DNA from: Cryptomeria japonica
Taxonomy: Eukaryota; Streptophyta; Pinopsida; Cupressales; Cupressaceae
Direction: 5' to 3'
Assembly (NCBI RefSeq): GCF_030272615.1
Contig: NC_081410.1
Location: 139,852,849 to 139,916,848, forward strand
DNA: 64,000 bases
Shown here: positions 45,266 through 56,529 of the stretch, piece by piece
Position numbering within the stretch: position 1 is the stretch's first letter
How the letters are laid out: each line of letters begins with the position of its first letter
Notes under the pieces: generated by a model
Told to the model about the DNA's origin: nothing
What the model saw: only the letters and a program-made list of their open reading frames with translations
The model's database searches: none
Translations under genes and position numbers: made by a program

Positions 45266-46499
45266 AATCGGTAACCCTAACTATTGATGTGCTAAACCTT
45301 AACCGATGGAGCTTGGTGAATCGAGTGTATTGGTTTATGATCAAATGATGAATGGTAATGATTATGCCACATATGCATGTTGTATGTGAAAAGTTTCAAA
45401 TGGTTTTTGGTGTGTAGTGATAACAATTTTATCTTGGGAATGAGCGAGTATATTGCATGAAGTGGAAAACATGTGATGAGTTACAAAAATCGATCAAGCA
45501 GTGATCCAGGAGTGTTCAAGGTTGTTTTGAATAATGTGCAATGATTTCTATGTAATTTAACGGTCATGTTTGAACCGATTTGTTTGTAATCTCTATGAGA
45601 TCTTAGGTTTGTGATGTGTTACCAATGTATTGTTTTGCTTATAAGGTCAATGAGTTGTTTTGTTGTAGTGTTGGCAATTTTGGTTAAGTGTAAGTGTGGT
45701 TGGTTGCTGAACAAAAGGTGTATCTATAGTATGTGTGAAGGCAAAGAGAAGCATGAAAAGGATTTGATCAAGCAGAGTAGTGCTATTCACCAGATTAGCA
45801 AACCCCTGTTGTTCTCTAACAATTACAACAATCAAATCCCTTAACCGGGTAAGCTCTAATAGGCTTAGTGCTATCCAAATCCTCTAACCATGTGATCCAT
45901 TAGCTTGGATTTCAAATGCTCTACCGAGGTTACTCCTAACAGGGCATTATAGTCAATCCGTTAATCAGGTGGTCCCTAACAGGTTCAGTTCCTAATAGGA
46001 CTTTTTGTAAAGCTTTAACAGGCTTGGCTCCTAATAGGGCAAACATCAGAAGAGTTCAGAATACTTGTGGGTATGCATCCCCACTATGGTTTTTCCCATT
46101 TGAGTTTCCACATCAAAATCATTGTGTCAAGTGGTGAATGGTTTTTGTGGTTATGTTTGCTATGGTTAATTTGATTAACTGCTAAATCCATGTAGATATG
46201 ATAAGATGACCAAAACTAATTTGAAATGTGCTTTTACTATTGTTAGTAAAGTATTTGAATTTTTTTGTTAAAAGGTTTTGAGAGTTTTAGAGCTACTATA
46301 CTATTATTTTGTTATGACAGTAAACCGGTATACTTGACAGTGATATTGCAATTTGTAGTTCAGTGTTTGAACCAGTTAGTTCTAAGATTGACTTATGAGA
46401 TTGCTATTGAGTTTTGTGAAAGTTTAGTCAATTTTCCATCTATTTATTCACCCCCCTCTCAGTAGTTGTTTGAATCCTTATTGATTCATCATACCATTA
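45266..46499 (+). repeat. B1 3' LTR, right part
   Basis: Resumes the family B LTR after C. It includes the series of AACAGG/CTAACAGGG phrases (45840-46040), the core CACTATGGTTTTTCCC near 46080, the ATTCACCCCCCTCTC tract and a decayed end ATCATACCATTA. Confidence 0.88.
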
Positions 46500-46504
46500 G
46501 TTAT

Positions 46505-47326
46505 TGATTATCAAACCAGAAAGAGTATCTACAGTATGTGTGAAGGTAGATAGGAGCATGAAAAGGATCCAATCAAGAAAAGTAGTGCTATTTACTAGAT
46601 CAACAAAACCCTGTTGTTCTCTAACAATTACAATAGTTAAATCCCTTAACTAGGTAAGATTTAACAGGATTAGTTCCTTCTAAATCCTCTAACCAGGTGA
46701 TCTATTAGCTTGGATTTCAAATCCTGTATCGAGGTTACTCCTAACAAGGTATTTATTTTAACATGGCATTGTAGTCAATCCCTTAACCAAGTGGTCCCTA
46801 ACTGGATCTGTTCCTAATAGGACATTTCTGTAAAGCTTCTAATAAGGCTTGGCTCCTAACAGGGCGAACTTCAAAAGAGTTTAGAATACTTATCGGTATT
46901 CATCCCTACTGTGGTTTTTTGCATTTGGGTTTCCACATCAAAAATCATTGTGTCAAGTGGTGAATGGTTTTTGTGGTTATGTTTTGATATGGTTAATTTG
47001 TTTGACTGGTAAAGCCACTTAGATGTGTTAAGTTGACCGCCATTGATCTAAAATGGGTTTTTACTAATATTAGTAAAGTGGTTTGACATTTTGGTTAAAT
47101 GGTTTGAGAGTTTCATATCTGTTACACTGTTATTTTGTTATTCTAGTCAACCAGCAAACTTGACGGTGCAGTTGCAGTTTGTAGCTCAGTGTTTGAACCA
47201 GTTAGTTCAAAGATTGATTTATGAGTTGGGTTTTGAGTTTGGTGAAAGTTTAGTTTGTTTTCTATCTATTGATTCACCCCCCCTCTCAGTAGTTGACCAG
47301 ATTCTTATTGATTCATCATATCATCA
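46505..47326 (+). repeat. B2 5' LTR, right part
   Basis: Resumes the B2 LTR (TGATTATCAAACCAG) after B1 and ends ATATCATCA directly before the PBS. It aligns with about 52425-53229 of the B2 3' LTR. Confidence 0.9.
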
Positions 47327-47340
47327 ATTGGTATCAGAGC
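47327..47340 (+). promoter_or_regulatory. B2 primer-binding site
   Basis: ATTGGTATCAGAGC directly after the LTR, the initiator tRNA-Met type. Confidence 0.88.
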
Positions 47341-47396
47341 ATTCTAGGTCCTCTATTGTCTAAGCCTAACAACTTGAGGTAAAGATCTAGAAGAAC

Positions 47397-48005
47397 ATGA
47401 TGAAGAAAGAAGGTATGAAGTTCAATAGGGAAAACTATAGAATATGGAGTGATAGGATGAAGATCTATATCAAAAGATTAGGAAGTTAATATTGGGAACA
47501 TGTTGTTACCAAATATACCTTGCCTAGTGGGATTTTGTTTGATGATCAAAAGAAGGAGCAACAAGAGAATAATCAAGCATTGGAGGCTATTATCAGTTCC
47601 TTGTCTGATTCAGAGTATGTTGATTTCCATGGTTTGGAGACTGATTATGATGTATGGAAGAAACTTGAGGATATTTATAGCGGTGATGAGCATGTGAAGA
47701 TTGCCAAAGAGGAGAGTTTGAGAGGTAAATTTGATGACATGTAGATGGCTGAAGGTGAGAATATCCAACGGTATCATAAGAGCATCAAGGAGATAGTTGG
47801 TGAGATCAAAAGTATTGGTGGTAAAGTGGAGGATACCATAGTGGTTAGTAAGGTGTTGAGAACCCTTCTACCGATCTATGCTATTCAAGTTGCAACTGTT
47901 CAGGAACTCAAGTCTATTGATAAAACAAAGGTAACTCTTGACTCCATCATTGGTAAACTTACTGCATTTGAATTAAGTGGTTATGATGGTAGTGCTCATA
48001 AATAA
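47397..48005 (+). pseudogene. B2 copia gag, broken
   Basis: Starts at ATG 47397 (MMKKEGMKFNRENYRIW). TAA at 47487-47489, TAG at 47742-47744 and TAA at 48003-48005 all fall in one frame, so there is no frameshift across the domain. UBN2-type blocks: VWKKLEDIYSGDEH, LRGKFDD, VLRTLLPIYA, IGKLTAFELSGYDG. Confidence 0.88.
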
Positions 48006-48895
48006 GAATCTACATTTAAGATTAAGTTTCTAAGCCACCTATAAGGAAAAGCAGACAAGCTAGTCACAGTTATGAGTCTAGATCTAGTAGAGAAGTTGAC
48101 GATGAAGATAGTTTGATTCAGCTTGAAGCATTGTTGGCCAAGCGGTTACCCAAAGGTACAGGTAAGTACAGAGGTAAATTACCTTTGAAGTGTTCTCCAT
48201 GTAACTGTATTGGACATATTGCAGCTAACTGTCCAAATGGAGACAATGAGATGAAACGTGAGAAGTATAAGAAGTACAAAGGAAAAGGTAAAAGAGATTG
48301 CCTCATTGCAATTGATGGAGGAATCACAGATGAGGAATCTGAGGGAGATGAAAATGAAGACATTGTCTTTGTTTCCATTAAAGAGGAGACATCTGATCAA
48401 AAGGCATTAGTCTCTCATATGGATAGTTCTGATGATTGGATTATAGACAATGGTTGTTCACACTACATGATTGGTGACCAGAGTAAGTTTCTTACTTTGA
48501 AGGAATTTGATGGAAGTGTTGTAATATTTGGAAATGACCCACCCTGCATGGTAAAAGGAAAGGGAACCATTTCTCTTAATGGAAAGAGTAGTGTAAATGA
48601 TGTCTACTGGGTTGAAGGATTGAAACACAATCTTTTGAGTGTTGCTCAACTCAATGACAGAGGTTATCCACTGGAATTCAAGAAAGGAATGTGCAAAATC
48701 TATGGAAGCAAAGTTGAACTGATAGCAACTGGAAAGAAAACAAAAGGTAACTTGTTTCACCTAAATCCTAAAGTCAACAACTATTTAATTGCTAAAGTAG
48801 AAGATAGTTGGCTTTGGCATCGAATATTTTGTCATGTAAATTTTGATAACATTGTCAAAGTCAGTAAGTCCAAGTCTGTAAGAGGTTTTCCTTAG
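48006..48895 (+). pseudogene. B2 gag zinc knuckle and protease
   Basis: After a frameshifted segment (48006-48112), 260 residues are open. The zinc knuckle CSPCNCIGHIAANC keeps its CCHC residues. The protease motif reads DNGCSHYMIG, so the conserved Ser next to the catalytic Asp is Asn, followed by FGND and VYWVEGLKHNLLSVAQL. The frame runs into the HHCC zinc region (WLWHRIFCHVNFDN) and ends at TAG 48893-48895. Confidence 0.9.
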
Positions 48896-49700
48896 TTGGA
48901 CAAACCGGTGAATGCTTTATGTAAGGAATGTCAATTAGGGAAGATGACATCCTCAAATTTTAAGAGAAAATCTTTCTCAGTAGAACATTTGCTAGATTTG
49001 GATAATACAAACCTCCATGGACCAATAAGGACTAGAAGTATTCAAGGTGATAGGTATTTTATGATCTTCACTAATGATTGCTCAAGAAAGATGTGGGTCA
49101 CATTCTTGAAGGAAAAAATAGAATCCTTTAGCAAGTTTAAGGCATTCAGGGCCTTAGCTAAAAAGGAAAGTGGAAAGAAGATAAAGTTCTTAAGAATTGA
49201 TCAAGGTGGTGAATTTACTTCAGAGGAACTCACTAGATACTGTGAAGACAATGGAATTAAGAGGAAACTTTTTGCACCTAGGACGCCATAGTAGAATGGT
49301 ATTGTAGAGAGGAACAACCAGTTAGTTGTTGAAACTACTAGAATGATTCTAATACAAGGAGGTGTAGCAAAAACTTTCTGTCAGCACAGTTGTCTACACT
49401 ATGAACAGGATATTGGTTAAAAGAGGTAAGGATAAAACTCCTTATGAATACTGGTATGGTAGATCACCTAATGTCAGTTACTTTAAGGTTTTTGGCAATA
49501 AATGTTTTATCAAGAGAGGTGACTATGTTGGTAAGTTTGATGATAAGAGTGATGAAGGCATATTTATTAGCGACTCCACCAAGAGCAAAGCCTACAAATG
49601 TTACAACAACCAGACACAGAAGATTATTGAAAGTGTTGATGTCTATGTGGATGAGTGTCTTGGAGATACAAGATAAACTAGTGAGGAGAAGAAGGAAGAT
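48896..49700 (+). pseudogene. B2 copia integrase, broken
   Basis: 48896-49291 gives the zinc region end (CKECQLGK) and the core start. The first catalytic Asp is lost (NTNLHGP instead of HTDLCGP), while the second remains in RIDQGGEF. Stops at the PQQNG block, then a deletion near 49381, separate this from 49401-49676 (KTPYEYWYGRSPN, GNKCFIKRGDY). The Glu region reads IVERNN. Confidence 0.87.
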
Positions 49701-51497
49701 GAACCTTACATTCTGAATTTGGAGCCAGAACCAGTGAAGCCAGAAGTTCATGAAATGAATGTTGCAGCACCAGTTCAACTGAAATAGGTAGATTCTGTAG
49801 AAGATGAAGATAGTGAGGAAGAAGAACCTAAAGATAATGATTATGTTATTCCAAGGTATGTGAGACTCGGTCATAATCCTGATCATATTATTGGAGATAA
49901 ATATGTTGGTGTATTAACTAGAAGAAGAATTAGAGAAAATTCTTGTATGATCTCCACTATTGAGCCTATAATTGCAAAGAAAGCCTTTGGAGATGATCAT
50001 TGGATCAAGGCTATGGAAGAAGAGCTTGACCAGATTGAGAAGAACAATACATGGACCCTAGTACATAGACCGGTGAACAAAAATGTAATAGGTACTAAAT
50101 GGTTATCCAGAAATAAACTGAATGAAGATGGGGTAGTAGTTAGAAAAAAAAAAGCCATATTGGTATGCAAAGGTTATGCATAGGAAGAAGGAGAAGACTT
50201 TGGCGATACATTTGCACCATTTGCTAGATTGGAAGGTATTAGGACTCTACTTGCATTTGCAGCATATAGAGGATTCAATGTATATCAAATGGATATGAAG
50301 TCAAAATTTCTAAATGGAATACTAGAAGAGGAAGTCTATATCAAACAACTAGATGGTTATGCTTTGACTGATGCAAAGGATATGGTGTGTAAATTACACA
50401 AGGCACTATACGGTTTGAAGAAAACACAAAGAGAATGGTATGAAAGACTACATTCATACTTGGTGAAGATAGGTTTTCAGAGAACCAATGAAGAAAACAA
50501 TATATATCTCAAGACTGAAGGAGAAAAGATATTGGTAAGTGAAGTGTTTGTGGATGATATCATTTTTGGAGGCAATGATGACATGAGTGATGACTTTGCA
50601 AATGAGATAAAATGTGAATTTGAGATGTCTCTGGTAGGGGAGATAAAATTCTTCATAGGTTTGCAAATTCAATAGATGAAGAGTGGTATTTTTATCACAC
50701 AGCCCAAATATATGAAAGAGGTATTGAAGACATTTGGAATGAGAGACTGTAAACCAGTTGGGACACCAAAGGTTACAGGTTGTAAACTGTCTAAGGAGGA
50801 TGATGCTACATTTGTTGATGAAAAGGAGTACAGGTCTATGATAGGGAAATTGCATTATCTTGTTCATAGTAGACTAGATATTGCTCATGCAGTTGGATTA
50901 GTTGTCAGATTTCAGAAGAACCCAAAGGAACCTCACATGGTAGCCACTAAAAGGATATTCAAATATTTGAAAGGTACTATTGATTATGGATTATGGTATC
51001 CATATGCAAGTAACTTTGATTTTAAAGTTTATATAGATGCAGACTAGGAAGGAAATGATGACATGAAGAGCACAACTAGATGTGCATTCTTTCTTGGAGG
51101 AAGGCTTGTATCTTGGAGCAGTAAGAAGCAAAGTTGTATATCACAGTCAACTGTTGAAGATGAATATGTTGCAGCATATATGAATTGTACCCATGCAATC
51201 TAGATGAAACACATTCTAGAAGGATTCAAGTTGAAAATCACAGAACCGGTAAGGATTTTATGTGATAACACCAATGTAATAAATATTTCAAAGAACTCGG
51301 TGTTGCATGCTAGAACAAGCATATTGAGCTGAAATATCATTTCTTGAGAGAGAAAGTGCAAAACTAAAGATGTGTTATTGGAGCATGTATCTACTAAGGA
51401 ACAACTAGTGGATATCTTTACTAAACCTTTGTCTAAAGCTACTTTTGAGTATCTTAGAGGTCAGCTAGGGGTTGTGCCCCTACATGAGGTCAATTGA
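49701..51497 (+). pseudogene. B2 copia reverse transcriptase and RNase H
   Basis: A degenerate Glu/Asp-rich linker, then the RT start at 49860-50183. A TAG near 50181 is followed by 50229-50675 with QMDMKSKFLNG, ALYGLKKTQREWY and an intact FVDD (residues 107-110). After TAG 50673-50675, the frame 50676-51047 continues to the RNase H start. TDAD is followed by a TAG. RNase H continues degenerate (ARTSILS frameshift near 51313) to TGA 51495-51497. Confidence 0.88.
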
Positions 51498-51846
51498 GCA
51501 GATGTGGAAGGCATCAATCCCAAAGCTAATTTAAGATCTTGAAGTAGGATTGGTGTAGAGTGGAGCTACTCCATAGGGGGGGCAACTAGTTGTAGAATAG
51601 TGAAGTATGACACTGAATGTTTTACTTTCATTTTGGCATTGTTGTCAAAGGGGAAGAAGAATTGTATGATTGATAGGGAGAAGAACTATAGCTAGTTACC
51701 TGCTGAAGACATGAAGACTTAGTTGAAGGAGTGTACATGGTAAAATCTAAACCAGGATTCCTATACCTATGTATGTGCATTACTCTCAATCATCATAATC
51801 AAAGGGTATTGATATTTGTATTGCCATTAATGCCAAAGGAGGAGAT
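51498..51846 (+). other. B2 3' untranslated region with polypurine tract
   Basis: Non-coding. The final tract AAAGGAGGAGA ends at 51845; weaker purine tracts lie near 51575 and 51650. TTGCCATTAATG before the tract is the family pairing motif with one change. Confidence 0.78.
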
Positions 51847-53229
51847 TGTTAGCATTTGCATGAAGATTACATTGATGAACTTAAGTGTTGTCATTGATAT
51901 CAATTGTAACTAGTAATGGAGTTGTAATGCAATCGGTAGTTGAGAAGTGAAGGAAACCGGTATTACTATAGAAGCAGTGAGATCAACCGGTAACCCTACC
52001 TATTGATGTGCCAAACTCTAATTGATGGAGCTTGGTGAATTGGTTGTGTTGATCTATGATCAAATGGTGATCAAAGATAATTGTACCATGTATGCATGAT
52101 GCATGCGATGAGTTTCAAAGTTGTTTTGGTACGTAGAGATAACTGTTTTATCTTGGGAATGAGAGAGTGCATTGCATGATGTGAAAACCGCATGATGATT
52201 TACAGGATTCGATGAAGAGATAATCAAGGAGAGGTCGAAGTTGTCTTGTACAATGTGTAGTGATTGCTATGTAATCTAACAGTCATGTTTGAACCGATTT
52301 GTTTGTAATCTCTATGAGATCTTAGGTTTGTGATGTGTTACTAACCTATTGTTTTTATTATAAGGTTGATGAGTTGTTTTGTTGTAGTGTTGGCAATTTT
52401 GGTTAAGTGTCAATTTGATTTATTGTCGAACCAGAAGGAGTATATGTAGTATTAGTGAAGGTAGATAGGAGCATGAAAAGGATCTGATCAAGTAGAGTAG
52501 TGCTATTTATCAGATCAACAAAACCCTATTGTTCTCTAACGATTGCAATAGTTAAATCCCTTAATTGGGTAAGCATTAACAGGATTAGTGCTTTCTAAAT
52601 CCTCTAACTAGGTGATCCATTATCTTGGATTTTAAATCCTATATCAAGGTTACTCCTAACAGGGTATTTATTTTAACAGGGCATTGTAGTCAATCCCTTA
52701 ACTAAGTGGTCCCTAACCAGATATGTTCCTAACATGACATTTTAATAAAGCTTCTAACAAGGCTTAGCTCCTAACAAGGCAAACTTTAAAAGATTTTAGA
52801 ATACTTGTGGGTATTCATCCCCACCGTGGTTTTTCCCATTTGGGTTTCCATGTCAAAAATTATTGTGTCAAGTGGTGAATGGTTTTTGTGGTTATGTTTT
52901 GATATGGTTAATTTTTTTAACTGGTAAAGCCACTTAGATGTGTTAAGTTGACTGGCAGTGATATGAAATGTGATTTTACTAATGTTAGTAAAGTGGTTTG
53001 ATGTTTTGGTTAAATGGTTTGAGAGTTTCAGATCTATTACACTGTTATTTTGTTATTCTAGTCAACCGGTAAACATGATAATGCAGTTGCAGTTTGCAAT
53101 TCAGTGTTTGAACCAGTTAGTTAAGAGATTGATTTATGAGTTGGGTGAAATTTTAGTTTGTTTTCTATCTACTCATTCACCCCCCCTCTCAGTAGTTGAC
53201 CAGATCATTATTGATTCATCATATCATCA
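51847..53229 (+). repeat. B2 3' LTR (1,383 bp)
   Basis: Starts TGTTAGCATTTGCATGAAG, ends ATATCATCA. Uninterrupted, so it is the reference for rejoining the split family B LTRs. Contains the core CACCGTGGTTTTTCCC near 52822 and the ATTCACCCCCCCTCTC tract near 53175. Confidence 0.92.
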
Positions 53230-53234
53230 TAGAC

Positions 53235-53451
53235 TGTGTTGACATTCTCAGAGTTTTCCTTCGTGTATCTTGATAATTCATTATGTTTCTTGTGCTTTGA
53301 TAAGAGGATTCATGCCTTATGGTTGAGGTGTTTCATATGCGATATGTTGCTCTGGCGAGAGGGAGAATTCCTTGATGTTGAGGATAGATTATATGACTCT
53401 AGTGGGATATGTTTTGCCTCACTGTAGAGGATTTGATATGGATTTGGTTTC
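53235..53451. other. Unclassified sequence right of the B2 nest
   Basis: No gene or repeat recognised. Before B2 inserted, this was contiguous with 32696. Confidence 0.4.
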
Positions 53452-54623
53452 TGTAACGTCCTGAAATTTCAACCCTTGTAATTTTCAACTACATTTGGGT
53501 CCTCACCTTAGTGTTTGTGCCCCTTGGCCTAATCAGAGACCTGAATATGCTCATACACATCAAAAATACATTACAATTCAACCCGACACTCTGCCTAGAC
53601 CTTGATCCTGCCCCAAAATAGGTCAGAACCAGGGCATGGCACATTAGGATCCCCTATTTGGGACCCATTTTGAGGCCCCTCCCTTGTGCTCATCTCAAAT
53701 CAGAGCGGGAAAATCCCCCCTATGTTGGCCTAAGTCAAAAAATTAGTCAATTAAACCCACTAGCAAGTATAAGAGGGATTTCCCCTCTCATTTGACATCC
53801 TAACAAAATCCTATAGAATCTATCATCAATTATTATCAAGAATCTAAGAATCCAAGCATTTTAAGAGAAATTGATCATTTTAGTCTTCCTTCAATCTTTG
53901 AACCAGCAATAGAGACAATATTTCAAGCATTGAAGAGGAGATTAACATTCTACTTCATGAAACCCTAATTCCATGTGGAGGCAAGCAAAAATTCACAAGG
54001 AGGTATAAGCACTTCAATTTCATCAATTCAACATCCCCTCAAAGAAGAGGATTTATACTTTCAGTCATTTCATTTACATTTTTCCAACCACTTGGTTAAT
54101 TCCAAAACTGGGGTTTGATCTGAAGACAAACCCCTATTCCCAACACATTTCCCTTTCTTTTTGTGTGTAAGAAACAAATGTGCAGTTGTACTTCTAGAAT
54201 TAAGCTTTATTTGTAGAGACGAAAAAACCCTTTTTGACACGCGGAAAGTTTGGAGGACCAATAGGAGGGCGCCCCTGTATGGACACATGGTCCTTGCAAA
54301 TTTTGTTGGATTTTGTAGAGGAGCTCTGAATCATCTCAAACTTCTCAGATCCAAGAGTACGGTTGAATCTTGAATCTGTAGCTCACTATTTTTGCATACT
54401 TTGTCTCCATTTTTAGCACTTTGTCTTAATTCAATCAATCAACTTACAAAAGAGGGTTAATTCCATTCCAATCTTGTTAGTATTTAATCCTTGCATCTTT
54501 TGGGATTGGATCTAGTAGATTCATCCCCCTCTTTTGTATGTAAAGTCCCCTAACTGAAAATTGAACCTTAGTTAAATCCTCTATGTGGAGATTTGGCTAA
54601 GGTTCCCAATTTTCCACTTTACA
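53452..54623 (+). repeat. F putative LTR (1,172 bp)
   Basis: Begins TGTAACGTCCTG and ends CCACTTTACA (inverted TGTAA/TTACA). The following TTTTGGTGAACCCGACATG could be a primer site other than initiator tRNA-Met. No second LTR is in the window to confirm the ends. Confidence 0.45.
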
Positions 54624-55785
54624 TTTTGGTGAACCCGACATGTCTTATGCTTGCTTTTGATTTTTTTTCCAAATTTGAGTGCATGCAACTTAAAATTCGT
54701 ATGTTCAATTAGAAGATTAATTTCTTGGCAATTTTCAAAGATTTAGAGGTTAAATTCACAAAAAACCCTAATTTTTAGATTCAAAATTGATCTTGTCATT
54801 TGTCTAAATTGAATTGATTGTTTTACATCAGACTCTTCATTTTTACAATTCAAGTTTTCATTTACACTTTCAATTTTTTTAAAATTAAGTGGTTGAATCA
54901 TAAAACCTTAATTTTAAATTTTAAAATTGACATTGTGGATTGTGTGGATCTTGAATTCATTTTCAGATTTGAGTCTTGGCTTTACTTTCAAAATTCATTT
55001 TCTCTCCTTGCAACATTCAAAATTTTAAATTTAAATTTTTAAAATTAAGCAGTTTATGCAACAAACCCTAATTTCTAAAATTAAATTAATCTTGCACAAT
55101 TTCCTATCTTCCTTTAAGCATTTAATTGATTCAATCAAATATAAAGCCTCTTCTTGTCCTTTTAAACATCATAAAAGTTGGCCCTTAAGTGTACCATTTT
55201 GTTGTCCTTCCAATTAATCATTTTATCAAACATTCTAAGTGTGTCCTATTTCAACCTTCAAGGCTTATTTCGCATATCTAGACATCTCCAATTTCTATAT
55301 CCTTTTGGAACTTGCATAAAAATCACAATATCTTGCTTCCCTAAAAATTTGGAAAAAACTTGGTCGGACCGTGTGTTCGGATCAAGTCACTACCAACTTG
55401 ATCCCAACCTTTTTTGCTCTAATTTTGGGAGCTTGTTCTGACTGTATTTTACTGCACAATTCTAGAGATCTGTGAAATTTTATTGATTTTAGGTCACCCT
55501 AAGGTTGAAAACAAATTTGAATTTCAACATTTCTATTTTCAATTTTAATTTTAAAATTAAGTAGTTCACTACACATACCCTAATTTTTAAAATTAAATTG
55601 ATTTCTTTATTTTAAAATCTCAAAAAATTAATTAAGAGGTTAAATTTGGACAACCTTAATTCTAATTTTGATTTTCCCTCCTTTCAAACTTTCAAAATTA
55701 AGAGGTTATTTAAGAAAAGCCCTAATTTTAAATTTCAAATTCCCAGACAATTGCATTATTCTTTCCAATTTCTTTTCCCTAGTGC
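54624..55785 (+). other. F leader region, AT-rich, no gene
   Basis: About 1.2 kb with repeated phrases of the type ACCCTAATTTT(A)AAATT (near 54765, 54905, 55065, 55580, 55720), suggesting decayed internal duplications. Short open frames here show no domain. Confidence 0.5.
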
Positions 55786-56529
55786 ATGAGTTTTACTACT
55801 ATTAGTCCTACCTATAGTATGCTTGTTAGAAGAAGTTGTAGAATTAAGGTTACCCAAGGTTTAATTACCAAGGAAATGGAGCCTAATTTGGCTAGCTTTT
55901 TCAATGAGGATATTGTTGCTTCTTCCCATCCTTCAGATATTCTCATTTATCCTCTTGATAATTCTCACAATGAGGAATAATCACTAACTAGAGTATTCAT
56001 TGATCAATTGGCGAAGATGGACAATCAATTTGACAATCTTCAACAATGGTTGAGTCAAGAATACTCGGATAGAGAAGCTCTCCCATTCATTGAAGGATTG
56101 AAAAGAATTATTCAAAGTGATAAACATGGTGTTGATATCTTGCATGGTATTCCTTATATTGTTTATTTTAATATCACACCTATGAAGAGTTGTGCTGAAA
56201 ACCTAGGATATACACAACCTCCTAGTCAAGGTAATCATTCTATTCCTTTGACAACTTCCATGACTAGTGTTCCTACCTTCACATTAAACATCATGGATAC
56301 TTCTAGATAAAATGTCACACCTAAAAATGTTAGTCATGCAAGAAATACCTCTTCTTTAATTCCTCCTACCATGAGTGTTCCCCTTGTTACCAAATCACAT
56401 TCACCACTTATAAATGTTAGTCAAAGGGGCAACTCCTTCATTAACAATTCTTTCATTCCTCCCTTGAGTCTTCTATGTTCTATGCAATCTTCTCCATTAC
56501 ACACTTATCATAGTGTTCTACCTTCTTAT
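55786..56529 (+). pseudogene. F gag-like frame, truncated by element E
   Basis: ATG 55786 (MSFTTISPTYSMLVRRS) reads 64 codons to TAA 55978-55980. The same frame continues through 56008-56310 (MAKMDNQFDNLQQWLSQEY) past another TAA to about 56529, ending in a Ser/Pro-rich stretch. The MDNQFDNLQ segment resembles N-terminal regions of some plant gypsy Gag proteins, but I cannot name the family. It ends where the E LTR begins. Confidence 0.45.

Larger units (their letters stand above)
33275..46499 (+). mobile_element. B1: Ty1/copia element nested in the B2 5' LTR
   Basis: 5' LTR 33275-34052 (3' end deleted), internal 34053-38451, and a 3' LTR split by element C into 38452-38570 and 45266-46499. 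Same family as B2. A deletion joins the middle of the 5' LTR to the interior of gag and removes the PBS, so this copy could not be reverse-transcribed again. Confidence 0.9.
32702..53229 (+). mobile_element. B2: Ty1/copia element with a nested insertion in its 5' LTR
   Basis: 5' LTR 32702-33274 plus 46505-47326 (split by B1), internal region 47327-51846, 3' LTR 51847-53229, flanked by perfect TAGAC duplications. The rejoined 5' LTR (about 1,395 bp) agrees in length with the 3' LTR (1,383 bp). It is the oldest layer of the nest. All genes are broken. Confidence 0.92.
53452..56529 (+). mobile_element. F: probable Ty3/gypsy-type element, 5' part only
   Basis: A TGTAAC...TTTACA LTR-like unit, a leader, and a frame that could be gag, cut off by element E at 56530. 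No pol remains, so the superfamily rests on the TGTAACGTCC-type LTR start and a non-copia PBS region. Moderate to low certainty. Confidence 0.45.

Noticed and set aside
54818-55042. Phe/Leu-rich 74-residue frame in the F leader
   Set aside because: AT-rich composition gives Phe/Ile/Leu runs; no start context or homologue recognised.
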